A DNA stretch of 64,000 bases from Phaeoceros laevis (lineage: Eukaryota > Anthocerotophyta > Anthocerotopsida > Notothyladales): assembly GCA_049999765.1 (NCBI GenBank), contig JBNGIQ010009470.1:388856-452855 (forward strand), given 5' to 3'. Position 1 is the stretch's first letter; each line of letters begins with the position of its first letter. Of the stretch, positions 23,407 to 33,723 are shown in pieces. The notes below the pieces were generated by a model that saw only the letters and a program-made list of their open reading frames with translations, ran no database searches and was not told where the DNA came from. Made by a program: the position numbers and the translations under genes.

Positions 23407-24108
23407 TCACTTTTCCTGTGCAGATTCTGCTTCGGCCTCAGCTTGGGCCATGTGATCGTCCTTCTCCACGATCTCGTCTACTTCGCCATCGCCCGCTACT
23501 GTGGCCTTCTGCTTCTCCTCTTCGTGCGCTGCCGCCACGGCTGCCTGTTGTTCCGCTTGCAACCGCTGATGCTCCTCTTCTTGCTGCTGCCTCTCGAACC
23601 AGGTATCAGCATCGGCCCATACTGCACACAACAGCGCGAGTGAGTTCCGAAGCTAAAAAACTTCCTGCAGCTCGATCAGACTAGGTTTCGGCCATACCTG
23701 GCTGCGAAGCCCAGCCTTGCTCTCCTCCTTTTATCTTGATAGGCTGAGCGTAATTAACAGTGAGCACCCTGCCATAGAGTTCGGCATTATGCATATTGTC
23801 CATGGCCGCGGCCGCATCCTCCTTGTCAACGTAGGTCACGAATCCAAAGGCCCGATGCCTCTGCGATCCTTGATCCAGAGGCATGCTGATGTCTTTGATG
23901 TCTCCGAAGGGAATGAAAGCCGCGTGGAGCACCTTGTCGGTAACATTTTCCTCCAAACCTCCTGAAGACAGGCAGCAGGAAGGATAGGTTAGCAGAGAGA
24001 GCAGCACTCACGTTTGCTTGCTTTTACTTGCTGCCGATAAGCAGAACAACCAGGCAAAGGCAGACACCACGCACCTACGTACAAAGTTGTCTTGGGATTG
24101 GCCGCCAT
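23407..24108 (-). CDS. RRM protein of the PPIE-like / Arabidopsis ATE1 type
   Basis: Small RNA-binding protein with one RRM, similar to the RRM of cyclophilin E and to a conserved plant protein that lacks the cyclophilin domain. Three exons (24108-24075, 23961-23698, 23621-23407) join in frame to about 170 residues. RNP2 (TLYVGG) is split by intron 1. RNP1-like HRAFGFVTY and [14 protein letters not shown] follow. After the RRM come KIKGGEQGW and the hallmark [16 protein letters not shown], then a Glu/Ala-rich helical tail ending AEAESAQEK. The start ATG ([12 protein letters not shown]) matches the family. It is divergent from the F-box gene, with about 0.9 kb between start codons. A nuclear mRNA-processing role is inferred from the family. 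Confidence 0.92.
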
Positions 24109-25004
24109 GCCTCCGGGATTGCTGTTTCACGAGAAGTTGTCCATCGCATTCCCGGCAAAAGCGAGATGCAGACTTAGGGCAGACACAGTCCCAGGTGTAA
24201 CGCCGGGTTGACGGTCCGATTTCGGCGGTCGAGGAAAGCGTGAAAAGGAGCAGGACGTTGTTGTAGGAAAGCTGATGAACCGTTTCACATCGCGGCCGTC
24301 CGGACATATGCCCGTCCATGCCGTGTTGCCTAGGCAGTCACGCAGGCAGGAGGCTGGCAGCAGCCATCATTGCCACTGCGGCGGATTGTGGAGACCAATG
24401 TTGCCATGGGTAGGCCCAGTGCCCGTCTGTGGGGCTTCCCTCGTGGTTGCCGCAGAAAGGTGAGTTTCTGGACTCAAGCATTATGAGCCCTTCCTCTGAT
24501 CTGAGGGTTACTGTAGGCCAACCACTCGCATGATGCATCGTGTGAGCAGGGGCGCAATTCGCAGCTGCCTGTGTGCTTCACCATGAAGCTGATGTTGACA
24601 ATTACTGCCGTGCCCTGTCTGATGCATTTAAACGTGCTGTTGATGGAAAGTCAGGCTCTCCAATTGCTGGGAGCATCATGATAAGTTCCCAGCAACTTGT
24701 TCGCTTGATTTGTTTGGTTCCTGATATACTTGGGGATGATTGTCCTGTGTCTTTTTGACTCTTGCCAGAACCTGTAGGATCGGAGCATGCTTCATGTTCT
24801 GTTGTGTGGAGGCCGGTCGTACGTGCTTCACCTAGTTCCAGCCATGGATGAATTATGATATCTTCAGAAGCTGCCAAGGAGATTATTTGGTTGCTTTAGG
24901 CTAATCAGCAACGGTGGATATTTGAGCTGGGAGGCACTTGGAAGTATTCCAAGTGCCTGACAGTCTTGGAATACTTCCACTTGAGTGACTTTCCAGACAG
25001 CGGC
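24109..25004. other. divergent intergenic region between the RRM and F-box genes
   Basis: About 0.9 kb shared by two head-to-head genes. The last 80 bases before the F-box start hold a strong inverted repeat, listed separately. No other gene was recognised. Confidence 0.5.
24933..24979. repeat. nested inverted repeats in the probable F-box 5' leader
   Basis: Perfect 10-base arms GGCACTTGGA / TCCAAGTGCC flank a 5-base loop (24933-24957). In addition, TGGAAGTATTCCAAG (24940-24954) has a perfect 15-base inverted copy at 24965-24979. Two alternative hairpins can form, ending 25 bases before the ATG at 25005. Confidence 0.8.
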
Positions 25005-28000
25005 ATGGAACAGCCACCCGATCCATTTGACAGGTTACCGGATGAGGTGTTTCAGCTAATATTTGGGGCCATCCAAGACTGTCAGGCACTTGTTAGCTGT
25101 ATGGCTGTGTCAAGAGCGTTTCGGGCCCAGGCAGTCCGAGTCCCAACATTGTCCATCGTTTGTCCAGGCTCATTCTCTTCTTATGATGCAAAGCTCAGGG
25201 GGGTATACATGATGGTGAAGGAGTTTATTTGCCTGGAATCTCTTGTTGTGCGAGTTGGGCAACCTAAGGAAGAGCCACCATCGTGGGCTCGTTGCATGCG
25301 TTATGCAGAGATTGGGGCTTCCGTTGAGAAGTTCGTGTTCATGGCTGCCAAGTCAGGAGATTTTGCAGAGCTTGATGTTGAGCTTGCAGAGGGTGAAGCC
25401 ATATCAGAGAGGGAAAGTGCGTCCTCGCTGGACAGACAGAGAGAGAATTCCTGGGAGCTTTGGAGGGAGCAACTTCTGTCTGGTCGAAGGGCGAGTTCAT
25501 CCAGAAGTGAGGATGAACCCAACGAGGATATGAGCAGGCGAGGTCGTTTCTTGGGAGATAATGCCAGTGCACTGCATCTGGAGATGGACACGGACATTAC
25601 AGCGAAGAGCGAACTTTGTAGCTCACTTGCTGCAGATAGTCCAGACACCTCACAAAGAGAGAGAGCACAGATTGGAGCTTCCAACCTAGGAGCCTTGCAC
25701 GTTGACTGCCACACAACTGTGGCACAGAAACAAGAAACTGCATCATCCGGGACAGAGCAGGAAGTGAGTTTAAGCTCGCCATGCCAAGCGAGTACATCGC
25801 AATGCCATGATCTGAAAAGAGATGCAAAGCTGAAGGGGCTTCAGGAAGATGTCACTTCGAGTAGCATGGCAACCGCAGGTATGTTGACCAGGTCAAGTAC
25901 GCGGGAAGGTAATGAGATGGAGCGACTTAGGCAAGAGGCTTCTAGTTCAAGAAGTGGGGACTGCACTGAGAGTTCTTTCAGTCTGCAAGGTCAGGCGCCA
26001 CAAGGAGAGGGTCTGAGTGATCCCCAGGGTACCATGACACAGTCCCTTGATGATCCATCTTCGGATGCTGTGATAAGAGATTTGCAAAACTCCAATGCTA
26101 GGTACCTCTACCGAAGGGGGTTCCCAGGGCATGGTAGATACTCTTACGAGGGGTGGGACTTTGTGAGGGAAAGATGTAAAATTCCAGACTTTGCTCTTCG
26201 GCAAGTAATTGCCCCTAGTAACGATGTCTTGAAGAGGATGGTGCCGGTGATAGTCTTCGCCATTGTCCAGGGCCTGGATGAATTTAGAGACTCCGTGCCA
26301 ATGTTCATCGCCAAGTTTGTTAAGCTTAAGCGCTTTGTCCTTGTTGACATGGTTGAGAGTGTTACTGTGTACATGCGGGAGCACCAGATACAGGAAATCC
26401 GGGATCAAGGTGCCCCACAAAGAGAGGGACTTAGGGAAGGCCAAAGCAGCGGGACTCAAGCGGCTGATAGTGAGAGAGGATCATACGCTAAGGAGTGTAG
26501 GACTCAGAATCCAGACGTACGAGATGTCGAGAACTTGCCGGACTTCCCTCTCGGCACAGAGGTAACACCTGACAGGGACAAGTGCAAAAAAGGTAGACGA
26601 CGCATTTCTGGCAAAGCCTTGAAAGAGAGCAGGATGAAAGGAATTGATTTGGGCTACAGAACAGTTTCAGACAGTGGGAAGCAAAAACTACCCATGTCTG
26701 AAGACGATTGCAAAGATCAGGACTTCAGAAGATGGAAAGGTAAGGGCATAGTCCCTGTTGATGAACCTCTGAGCCATGAAGGGTCGCTGACCAAGGATGT
26801 CCGTCATGGATCGGGGGACAGCACAGTTGGAAACCAGGATGCTGACACTCCCATGTGGCTAGCAGAGTCTGGTGCGCCAGAGTGCCCCAAGTTGAGTCAT
26901 GCTCAGGGCAAACGTATCTTGTCCAGACTATCCCCCGAGCCACCTGCTGTAGATTATGGCAGTGATCTATCAGATATTTCAGTTTGCGTGAACTGTGGCT
27001 TGTCAAACAACCGGAGACCCTGTCAGTCTGTTGACTGCCCCAGACTTTCTCGCACCACGGGTAGAAAATCTGGGAAGCAGCATGTGATATGTGACACTGA
27101 AGTGATAGACGGTGAATTGAAGCTTGCATTCGATGACGAGGCAGGTGCAACTTGCATTGCAACATCCGAAAGTTACATCTCTTTGAAGGATCTGGGATGT
27201 CCAGATAGAGTGCCACATGTTTCAGGAAGTGTGGATGGTGCCAGCAGTGCTAACCAAAACTTGAGGTCACCTGTGGCAAACACTTCTGGCTCTTCAAGAG
27301 CAGAAGAGAGTTGTGAAGCTTCTTCAAGCGTTCCTCTTGTTCGTACAGATGCACCATCGAAACATGGTGTAGCAGGTGACATCATAGATGGTGAAACTAG
27401 TACAGAGCCTGGGAGCGAATCTGAGAAGAAAGGGAGACCTTGGTTTCAGTACTTCGTTGGCCTAAAACCTGAGAGGGAGACACTTGGTTGTAGTCAGCTG
27501 GGAGGAGGTGAGGCACCGAGCCTGGGAGCCCTGGAAGGGGAGGGACAGGTGGAGATCTCCGGACAAGCTGTGAAAAAGGTCGTAAGGCCGGAAAGCCAGC
27601 GGCCAAAGAAAGAGAGCAGGAACTCAAGGAGAAGTAGAGAGGATATTAGGGGCTTTAGTCTTCGAAGATCACAGAGGATGGTGGCTGAGAGAACTGCGCA
27701 GAGGTTGCGTCAGCCATTTATGCCGGCTCCACTGGTGGTTGACCAGGCAGATAACTGGGGAGGCGCCCATGTGGATGAACTAGATCCTGAGATTCTGAGT
27801 TCAGGAACAGAACGGTCGGGTGGAGAAATGGAGGGGAGAGCGGAACCCAGATCCGAGAACACAGATGTTGCTGTTTTGAAAAGCTTGAAGGGCAAGCAAG
27901 TGATGGAAGAGGATGGCGAGGATAGCGAGGATAGCAGGTGTGATTTACTCCCTGGTGGATCTTCCACCTCCCAGGCAAGATGGAATTTGTCAAGCTGTGG

Positions 28001-28613
28001 TAGTCAAGAGACCACCTCAATGAGCCTTCCACCTCTCCAACCTTTCACGTTTCAGGAGCAGGTTCAGATTGAACAGCAGCAGAGCTCAGAGATCGGCAAC
28101 AATGAAAGCGTGAGTGCTCCTCCTTCGCCTGCAGGACCTCGGGAAGCATCCCAGGCGAGAGGCCACACCACTGGGCTGGGTTGGATCCAGCTGAGAGAGG
28201 CAACCCGGGGAGATCGTCCTCGCATTGGATACCTTCCTTTTGATAGACTGCCACGCGACAAGAGCAATGACAGGGACGTATGGCGTCAGCGAGTCGGACG
28301 GAGAGCCAGAGATTATAGAAGGGATGCAGAGGCGGATCGGGAGAGGAGGGAGAGGATGAGGGAGGGTGCCAGAAAGAGGCAGCGAGATATTGAGACGGAG
28401 GCTCTCTACTTTGACATCTCGTTCTGGCGAGCAGAGCAAGTGGTTGCGCAGAGTTACTCCCTCAGTGATGTGTCCATGTGTGTTGCAACGCATTGCGCCA
28501 ATCCTCTGACCGCGGAAGAACTTGACATTCTGTCCAAAGCTGCCCTTGCTGGACCTCTACTTACCGCCACCATGGGTTACGTAAACAAGCAGGTCGGCTC
28601 CCACAACTTGTAG
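25005..28613 (+). CDS. very large intronless F-box protein, 1,202 aa
   Basis: Probable SCF ubiquitin ligase substrate receptor. The N-terminus (FDRLPDEVFQLIFGAIQDCQ) is a clear F-box, of the plant type in which FDRLPD opens the protein. A segment like the family's following region runs to about residue 140. Very long Ser/Glu/Arg-rich, low-complexity stretches follow, interrupted by an ordered central block (about residues 370-470: YSYEGWDFVRERCKIPDFAL ... DEFRDSVPMFIAKFVKLKRF). Near residue 660 there is a Cys cluster, C-x2-C-x8-C-x4-C. An ordered C-terminal block contains YFDISFWRAEQVVAQSYSLS. Typical F-box proteins are 300-500 residues, so the disordered insertions are unusual. Starts at the first ATG; the in-frame upstream TTG lies inside an inverted repeat. 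No introns, with composition similar to its neighbours. Confidence 0.8.
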   Translation: MEQPPDPFDRLPDEVFQLIFGAIQDCQALVSCMAVSRAFRAQAVRVPTLSIVCPGSFSSYDAKLRGVYMMVKEFICLESLVVRVGQPKEEPPSWARCMRYAEIGASVEKFVFMAAKSGDFAELDVELAEGEAISERESASSLDRQRENSWELWREQLLSGRRASSSRSEDEPNEDMSRRGRFLGDNASALHLEMDTDITAKSELCSSLAADSPDTSQRERAQIGASNLGALHVDCHTTVAQKQETASSGTEQEVSLSSPCQASTSQCHDLKRDAKLKGLQEDVTSSSMATAGMLTRSSTREGNEMERLRQEASSSRSGDCTESSFSLQGQAPQGEGLSDPQGTMTQSLDDPSSDAVIRDLQNSNARYLYRRGFPGHGRYSYEGWDFVRERCKIPDFALRQVIAPSNDVLKRMVPVIVFAIVQGLDEFRDSVPMFIAKFVKLKRFVLVDMVESVTVYMREHQIQEIRDQGAPQREGLREGQSSGTQAADSERGSYAKECRTQNPDVRDVENLPDFPLGTEVTPDRDKCKKGRRRISGKALKESRMKGIDLGYRTVSDSGKQKLPMSEDDCKDQDFRRWKGKGIVPVDEPLSHEGSLTKDVRHGSGDSTVGNQDADTPMWLAESGAPECPKLSHAQGKRILSRLSPEPPAVDYGSDLSDISVCVNCGLSNNRRPCQSVDCPRLSRTTGRKSGKQHVICDTEVIDGELKLAFDDEAGATCIATSESYISLKDLGCPDRVPHVSGSVDGASSANQNLRSPVANTSGSSRAEESCEASSSVPLVRTDAPSKHGVAGDIIDGETSTEPGSESEKKGRPWFQYFVGLKPERETLGCSQLGGGEAPSLGALEGEGQVEISGQAVKKVVRPESQRPKKESRNSRRSREDIRGFSLRRSQRMVAERTAQRLRQPFMPAPLVVDQADNWGGAHVDELDPEILSSGTERSGGEMEGRAEPRSENTDVAVLKSLKGKQVMEEDGEDSEDSRCDLLPGGSSTSQARWNLSSCGSQETTSMSLPPLQPFTFQEQVQIEQQQSSEIGNNESVSAPPSPAGPREASQARGHTTGLGWIQLREATRGDRPRIGYLPFDRLPRDKSNDRDVWRQRVGRRARDYRRDAEADRERRERMREGARKRQRDIETEALYFDISFWRAEQVVAQSYSLSDVSMCVATHCANPLTAEELDILSKAALAGPLLTATMGYVNKQVGSHNL

Positions 28614-28884
28614 GCGGCTTGGAGACAGTGCTGTTGTGGCAAGTCCTGTTCACAGCCGCATGTACCCGTAGACTAAATGCCCGATTCGTAATGGACAGTG
28701 GAGTAGCCACTGGCCATCACAGCTGTGAAATTCATGTGGTCATTCACATGGATATCGTAGCTGTGAAAATTCCCATGTGAGCTTTCATGATTCAAAAAAG
28801 CCGGTTGATCCAACCTCCGTGATCATACCCCCTCGTCACATTCATTAAGGGCAACACTTGGCATAATAGCCGAGCGTTGGGGCT
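28614..28884. other. short intergenic with direct repeat upstream of the fucosyltransferase
   Basis: AGCTGTGAAATTCATGTGG (28721-28739) recurs as a near copy with small insertions at 28759-28780. A CACATG/CATGTG inverted theme lies between them. This is the only promoter space for the GT37 gene. Confidence 0.45.
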
Positions 28885-30477
28885 ATGGCTCTGAAGCTGA
28901 TTGTGGCGCTGGCTCTCTTCTTGCGCCTGTGCACTGCGTCCGGGTCGAGCGGCTTCCTCCGGGCTATCGGCGACGATGTACCGAACTGCACCCGCATTGA
29001 AGATGCCGGTGAACGTTCCCTCTGCGCTGTGCAAGCAGCCTTGCAGGCAGTCCGCTCTGCCGGAGACGGAGATGGAGCAGCCGGAGAAAATTCAGCTTCA
29101 GCTGTCTCCGAAGAGGATAACGCCTGCACCTACACAGCCGAGCGAGGGTCCTCTCTGCACAGATATGCGGCAGAAGCGGGCTCCGATCTTCAGGCTGTGC
29201 TGCAGGCGTATGGGAGGATGCATAGCTACTGCACCGGGTTGGAGAGAGGGCGGCTCCGGGAGTTTCTTGTGAGGAGGAAGAAGCCCCGTTGCAAGTACGT
29301 GGTGTGGAGCTGCACATTCGGGCTTGGCAACAAATTGATGTCGCTCACCTCCGCATTCTTGTACGCGGTGCTGTCTCAGAGAGTGCTTCTGGTGGATCAC
29401 CCCGGCTGGGAGGGCCTGTTCTGTGAGCCTTTTCCTGGATCGAAGTGGCAGGTTCCCCCTGGTTTTTCCCTCAGAGAAGATTTCGACTCTCCTTCCTTTG
29501 CGAGGTACCGAGGGCTGAACTGCGGGGCCTCAGGTCACGGCCAAGACAGGGCTTGCAAGAGCAACGTTGTGGAAGTTGTCTTCTCTTCCGACGCAGGGGC
29601 CACAGACTACACCTTCCAAGTCTGTCCCTCGGAGATGGCAAGGGTTCGCAATGTACCCTTCCTCAACTTCCGCAACAGCAACCAGCATTTCGGCGTCGGC
29701 TACTACCTCAACCCCGCTGTGCGTCCCCTTCTTGAGCGGCTCTTTCCCGAGCGCAACATGTTTCATTTGCTGTCCCGCTGGCTGCTCCATCCCAGCAACG
29801 ATGTGTGGGAGAAGGTGACACGATTCCACGAAGACCACCTGGCCAACGCATTGAGGAGAATCGGGGTCCAGATCAGGGAGTTCAAAGGGGAGTACCACGG
29901 CCACTACGATCAGGCTGCTCCTCTCTGCATCCAAGCCAAGTCTGGCTTGTGTCCAATAGAGGTGGAGGAGGCCCTGGAGAGAGCTGGGAGTGGTGCAGAC
30001 CCTACTTCCATCTCCAACTCCTCGGACTACGTCTCCGTGTTTGTGTCGTCCTTGGAGAACAGACATTTTCCAATCTTGGAGGGTAACCTTGCGAAGTTGC
30101 AGAACGAGTCGGGGCTGCGCTACTCCCTGTTTTCGCAGAAGGGAGACGGGGAGCAGCTGGACGACGTAGGTCACCTGAAGAAGGCTCTGGTCGACATGTG
30201 GGTGCTCAGCTTGAGCGATGTGTTGATGACGAGCCCAATGTCCACCTTCGGGTATTTCGCGCATGGAGTGGCTGGAGTCACTCCCTACCAGCTCAAGCAT
30301 TGGGCTGACAACCCCTGCTGGCTGGGTGTCTCCAGCGAGCCGTGCTTCCATTTCGGCCCGCACAAGGTTGTTTGTGAGGCGGACAGATTCCGGGTTGAGG
30401 ATCCCTTCAAGGAAGTGCGCTTCTTGAAGCGGTGCCCAGACATGCCGAAGACTGGGATCCAGGTTGCTGGGGTTTGA
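28885..30477 (+). CDS. FUT: GT37 fucosyltransferase (xyloglucan alpha-1,2-fucosyltransferase-like), 530 aa
   Basis: Golgi type II glycosyltransferase that adds L-fucose from GDP-fucose to cell-wall glycans; known GT37 targets are xyloglucan galactose and arabinogalactan proteins. The single-exon frame starts at the ATG at 28885 with a short hydrophobic signal-anchor (LIVALALFLRLCTA). A stem of about 120 residues follows. The GT37 domain begins at YVVWSCTFGLGNKLMSLTSA, followed by FLYAVLSQRVLLVDH, FCEPFPGSKW, a region equivalent to the nucleotide-sugar motif (IGVQIREF), and DVLMTSPMSTFGYFAHG. The tail contains C...W..EPCFHFGP, usual for the family. Length agrees with plant FUT proteins (about 500-560). 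The exact acceptor substrate cannot be read from sequence. Confidence 0.92.
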   Translation: MALKLIVALALFLRLCTASGSSGFLRAIGDDVPNCTRIEDAGERSLCAVQAALQAVRSAGDGDGAAGENSASAVSEEDNACTYTAERGSSLHRYAAEAGSDLQAVLQAYGRMHSYCTGLERGRLREFLVRRKKPRCKYVVWSCTFGLGNKLMSLTSAFLYAVLSQRVLLVDHPGWEGLFCEPFPGSKWQVPPGFSLREDFDSPSFARYRGLNCGASGHGQDRACKSNVVEVVFSSDAGATDYTFQVCPSEMARVRNVPFLNFRNSNQHFGVGYYLNPAVRPLLERLFPERNMFHLLSRWLLHPSNDVWEKVTRFHEDHLANALRRIGVQIREFKGEYHGHYDQAAPLCIQAKSGLCPIEVEEALERAGSGADPTSISNSSDYVSVFVSSLENRHFPILEGNLAKLQNESGLRYSLFSQKGDGEQLDDVGHLKKALVDMWVLSLSDVLMTSPMSTFGYFAHGVAGVTPYQLKHWADNPCWLGVSSEPCFHFGPHKVVCEADRFRVEDPFKEVRFLKRCPDMPKTGIQVAGV

Positions 30478-30591
30478 CATTAATTGATGCCACCGGAAGC
30501 AATCAGGAGTCCTCTCTTAAGCTTGCTGATGTAGACCCACAGCAGCATTAAGATGAACTCGGAAAGCTTGCTAGGAGTAGAGATAAAAAGG

Positions 30592-32829
30592 TCACGAATC
30601 GGACCCGTCATCCGAGAGCTTCTCCGACGACGTCCCAGATGGAGCTTTGCAAGACGAAAACGAGGAACCTTTACCACTGGCCCCAGATGAAATGCATGTG
30701 GGCAAAGTCAGCTCCAGCTTCATTTTGTTTTTGTCAAATTTGGCTACACTCTTGGACTCGTCCACCGCAAATGACAGTGCAACCTGCGGCACAAAACGGA
30801 ACTTCGAGTATGAGGCCATTGACAGTGCTCAGTTATTTCTCGGGATGTTTGGTCTCCAAAATGCAATCCGCGTCACGTACCTTGAGGAAGTACTTGCCCA
30901 CAACTTTGAGAACAATGTCGTAATCACACACGTCTAATTCGATTTCGTCGGCAGATTTCTGTGGTCACCACGATCAAATGATGGTTAGGAATGATCCTGG
31001 ACAGTGCTGACCCAACTCTGAACTGTGAGGATCTGCCTTGATTACCACTCCTGGAAGAAAGACGCGTAGTAGGATCTCCTGAGGACCTGAAGGCCTCCCC
31101 TTCAACAAATTGGAGTTGTCAGCCCTGCCAGAACCTGTAGTCAGTGATCGCAAAACCATAGTCGTAATGCATAGGCAGATCCAGCAGGGTGCTCGGGTAG
31201 GAATTACCAGAAGTCGCTGTAGTCAACAGTGTTTCTGTAGATAAGTTCATAAGGTGGCTCAGCTTGTTCGGTGCTGCAGTGGCTGATCTCTGAGGGGTTA
31301 ACCTCATTCCCACTTTCGTCGGTTTCCTTCTGGGAGGATTGCCGAAGGTATGAGACGGAACCTGAGCCTTCTGAAGTCGATGCTAAACAGCTCATCACTG
31401 TGGAACTACCCTCACTCGCGTTGTCCATTTCAGGTAATCGGGTGCCACAATTATAACCTTTTAAGGGATCTGAATCTTTCACACTGGAGGCACCAGATGA
31501 AGGCGACTTGTCCAATTTGGAGCGGTTTGGTGAAATTTGCTTAAAAGGCTGATGAGCAGCTGACCTGGGAACGCTAGGCTTCTCCGCCAAGTCAGGTTTT
31601 TTCCTGCTTGCTCCTGCTCTGGAGGAATAGTTTTCAAACCTGTCCCAGTGTCATTGCATGCAGCTGGACACAATTGTTATCATGGACAAAATCGCAAATT
31701 TGCATACCTTTTGGGTCTTTTAAAACAACTTTCTCTTTTGGTGCAATTTTGTCTTTGGCAACAGTCAACAGCTTTGGAACTTTGTTAGGGCCTTTGTACG
31801 ACAACTTGGGCAGAGAAAAATCTGTGCCAAGCAAATGCAAGTCAGGGCCTGAGAATGTTGTTCAAAAGAGTGAAAGCTGGCATGGGTTTACATTTCAGCA
31901 AAAGGAAGGCGCTCACCCCTATCAAGCTTCACACCTCGCTGCTTCTCTATGGCATCCATGGCTGTCTCCACCAGAAACTTCTTGAAATGTTTGCTCTCTT
32001 CTGCTCTGTTGTGTGTCTCAGTGTTTACCACGAAATCGTGCACTTCGCAGTCGTTGCCCACTGACATGTGCCCAGTTGGAGCTGTCAACGGTGCCTCTGG
32101 GAGCAAAAAGCTTTTCAAAAACAACTAAAAGCGATCTGCAATACCTTTATCCTTATCCCTGCGCGTGGGGGCCAAGCTGTAGGGTATCTCCCACTGAACC
32201 CCACTCTTATCACCCCTTGGAGTACCTGTAGGCTTAGCCACCTTGTCCGAGTGACATATATTGATGAAAACCTGCCGAAATGAATAAGATCGGCGTTACT
32301 AGAACACGAGGTTCACGAGGGGCTCCAACTACTGCTATCGCGCGAGTACCTTCCCATTGGTGATCTTGTTCCTTGTTTTAGCACAAAAATCAACTTGAGG
32401 TACTATCAGCTCCTTGCCGTCCATGCTGAAGTTCGCCCTCTCTTCCATCATCTTGATGTAGCCTTCAGCCTCCTGCACAGGTTCGATTTAGAACCACGGT
32501 TAATCGTGCTTGAGTTCAGGTGACCGTGGATCTGAACCTTGTGAAATCTTCCGATCTACCACGTGAGTCATGAGTAGATTGCAACCTCTTTGCTGCCAGG
32601 CTCCGAAATTTCTCTTGAATACTCGTCGAGCAAAGTCATGAATTTAGGGTCCTTCATAGCTTTCGTTAGTCGACTCATTTCCTGCAGTTCTCATCAGAAA
32701 CATAGGTACTCTATTTGGCCATTACAATCCAAGTCTGCGCACAGATGCAAAGGTCAATTGATTATTGCAAACCCCGCTTGGTATTACCTCATGCGAGAGT
32801 TTGAGCTTCTCGAGCACGGACTCAGCCAT
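30592..32829 (-). CDS. PIH1-domain protein (dynein-assembly / R2TP co-chaperone type), 478 aa
   Basis: HSP90 co-chaperone family that includes Kintoun, MOT48 and PIH1D1-3; several members preassemble axonemal dyneins. Ten exons join in frame: 32829-32788, 32681-32586, 32472-32350, 32271-32145, 32096-31917, 31821-31708, 31613-31208, 31124-31046, 30958-30881, 30783-30592. The N-terminal PIH1 domain shows KVFINICHSDKVAKPTGTPR, WEIPYSLAPTRRDKDK, HDFVVNTETHNRAEES and LVETAMDAIEKQRGVKLDR. A long Ser-rich disordered linker follows, then a C-terminal CS-like domain (ILLRVFLPGV, ELDVCDYDIVLKV, LSFAVDESKSVAKFDKNKMK). The start ATG gives a short helix before the PIH1 domain. Exon 7 and 8 acceptors were chosen for frame. 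Which PIH1 subfamily it belongs to needs a tree. It is divergent from the CNGC gene. Confidence 0.85.
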
Positions 32830-33723
32830 GGTAACCTTCACTTTGTTAGATACACTGTGTTCAAGACCTTCTTCGGCGGATGCTTTTGTCTTGTTGCCAA
32901 TCATGCCGGGTACCTACACATATGTACATCTGCTTGCTGCTGTGAATGTGTGTTTAAGCTTGGAAGTTCCGTAGTACGCCATCTTGCGTCTCGTTGCGCA
33001 TGTAGCTCTCTGGCTGGAAGTCCTGGAAGGAGCCACAATTAAGGCCACTGATAATAGAAGCTAGCTTTTCCCGTAAGGAGGATCAAAGACTAGTTGAGCG
33101 ACCTAAACCTGAATGCTACCGTCCGTCGGTTACTCTTCTCCGGAGTGGAGGAGCGCATATCATTCTTCCGTTCCGAATTCAAGACGGTCTCGAGCTTGGA
33201 CAGATTGAAAGCAGTCTTGACTGCGCGGCCACGTCTTCAAGCTGACAACTCACTGTGGACTATCCATCCTTCCAATGTGAGGAAATTGCACAACCTCATG
33301 GTCCGCAGGTTGCCACTGACGTAAACGCACCTTCATCATTTTCGGCCTCGCAGATGGGGAGCTTGAGGCGAGCACTCAAAGACGGTTTCCTAGTTACCCA
33401 CCAGTTACGGCCGGGACCTATTAGACCAACGGACCAAAGTTCTGCAATCTGGACCCTCTATGCATGCTGGAACATGGACGCAAAGTGGAGCACTTAAAAG
33501 CTGTCCACACTTTTTTACTTCCAACATGCTACATCTATGTATTTAAGTTGTTAATCTAGACACTATTGAAGATTTCTAGACAAGATTCCATTATGGAACA
33601 CTACGATACAGGTTGAGAGTATTCCAATTGCAAGGGGAAGAAATTTGATGGTAAAGAAATTTGATGGTATGAAGAACACAAAAAGTATCTGCTAATATTT
33701 ACATCTAACACTACATGGTCAGC
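32830..33723. other. divergent intergenic region between the PIH1 and CNGC genes
   Basis: About 0.9 kb. Composition changes sharply near 33500, from balanced to AT-rich, and stays AT-rich through the CNGC gene. Nothing else was recognised. Confidence 0.5.

Noticed and set aside
24966-25004. Longer F-box protein starting at 24966
   Set aside because: The first codon is TTG inside an inverted repeat. The ATG at 25005 begins right before the conserved F-box.
29530-30480. 316-codon frame opposite the fucosyltransferase
   Set aside because: Antisense shadow of the GT37 gene, with composition explained by that gene.
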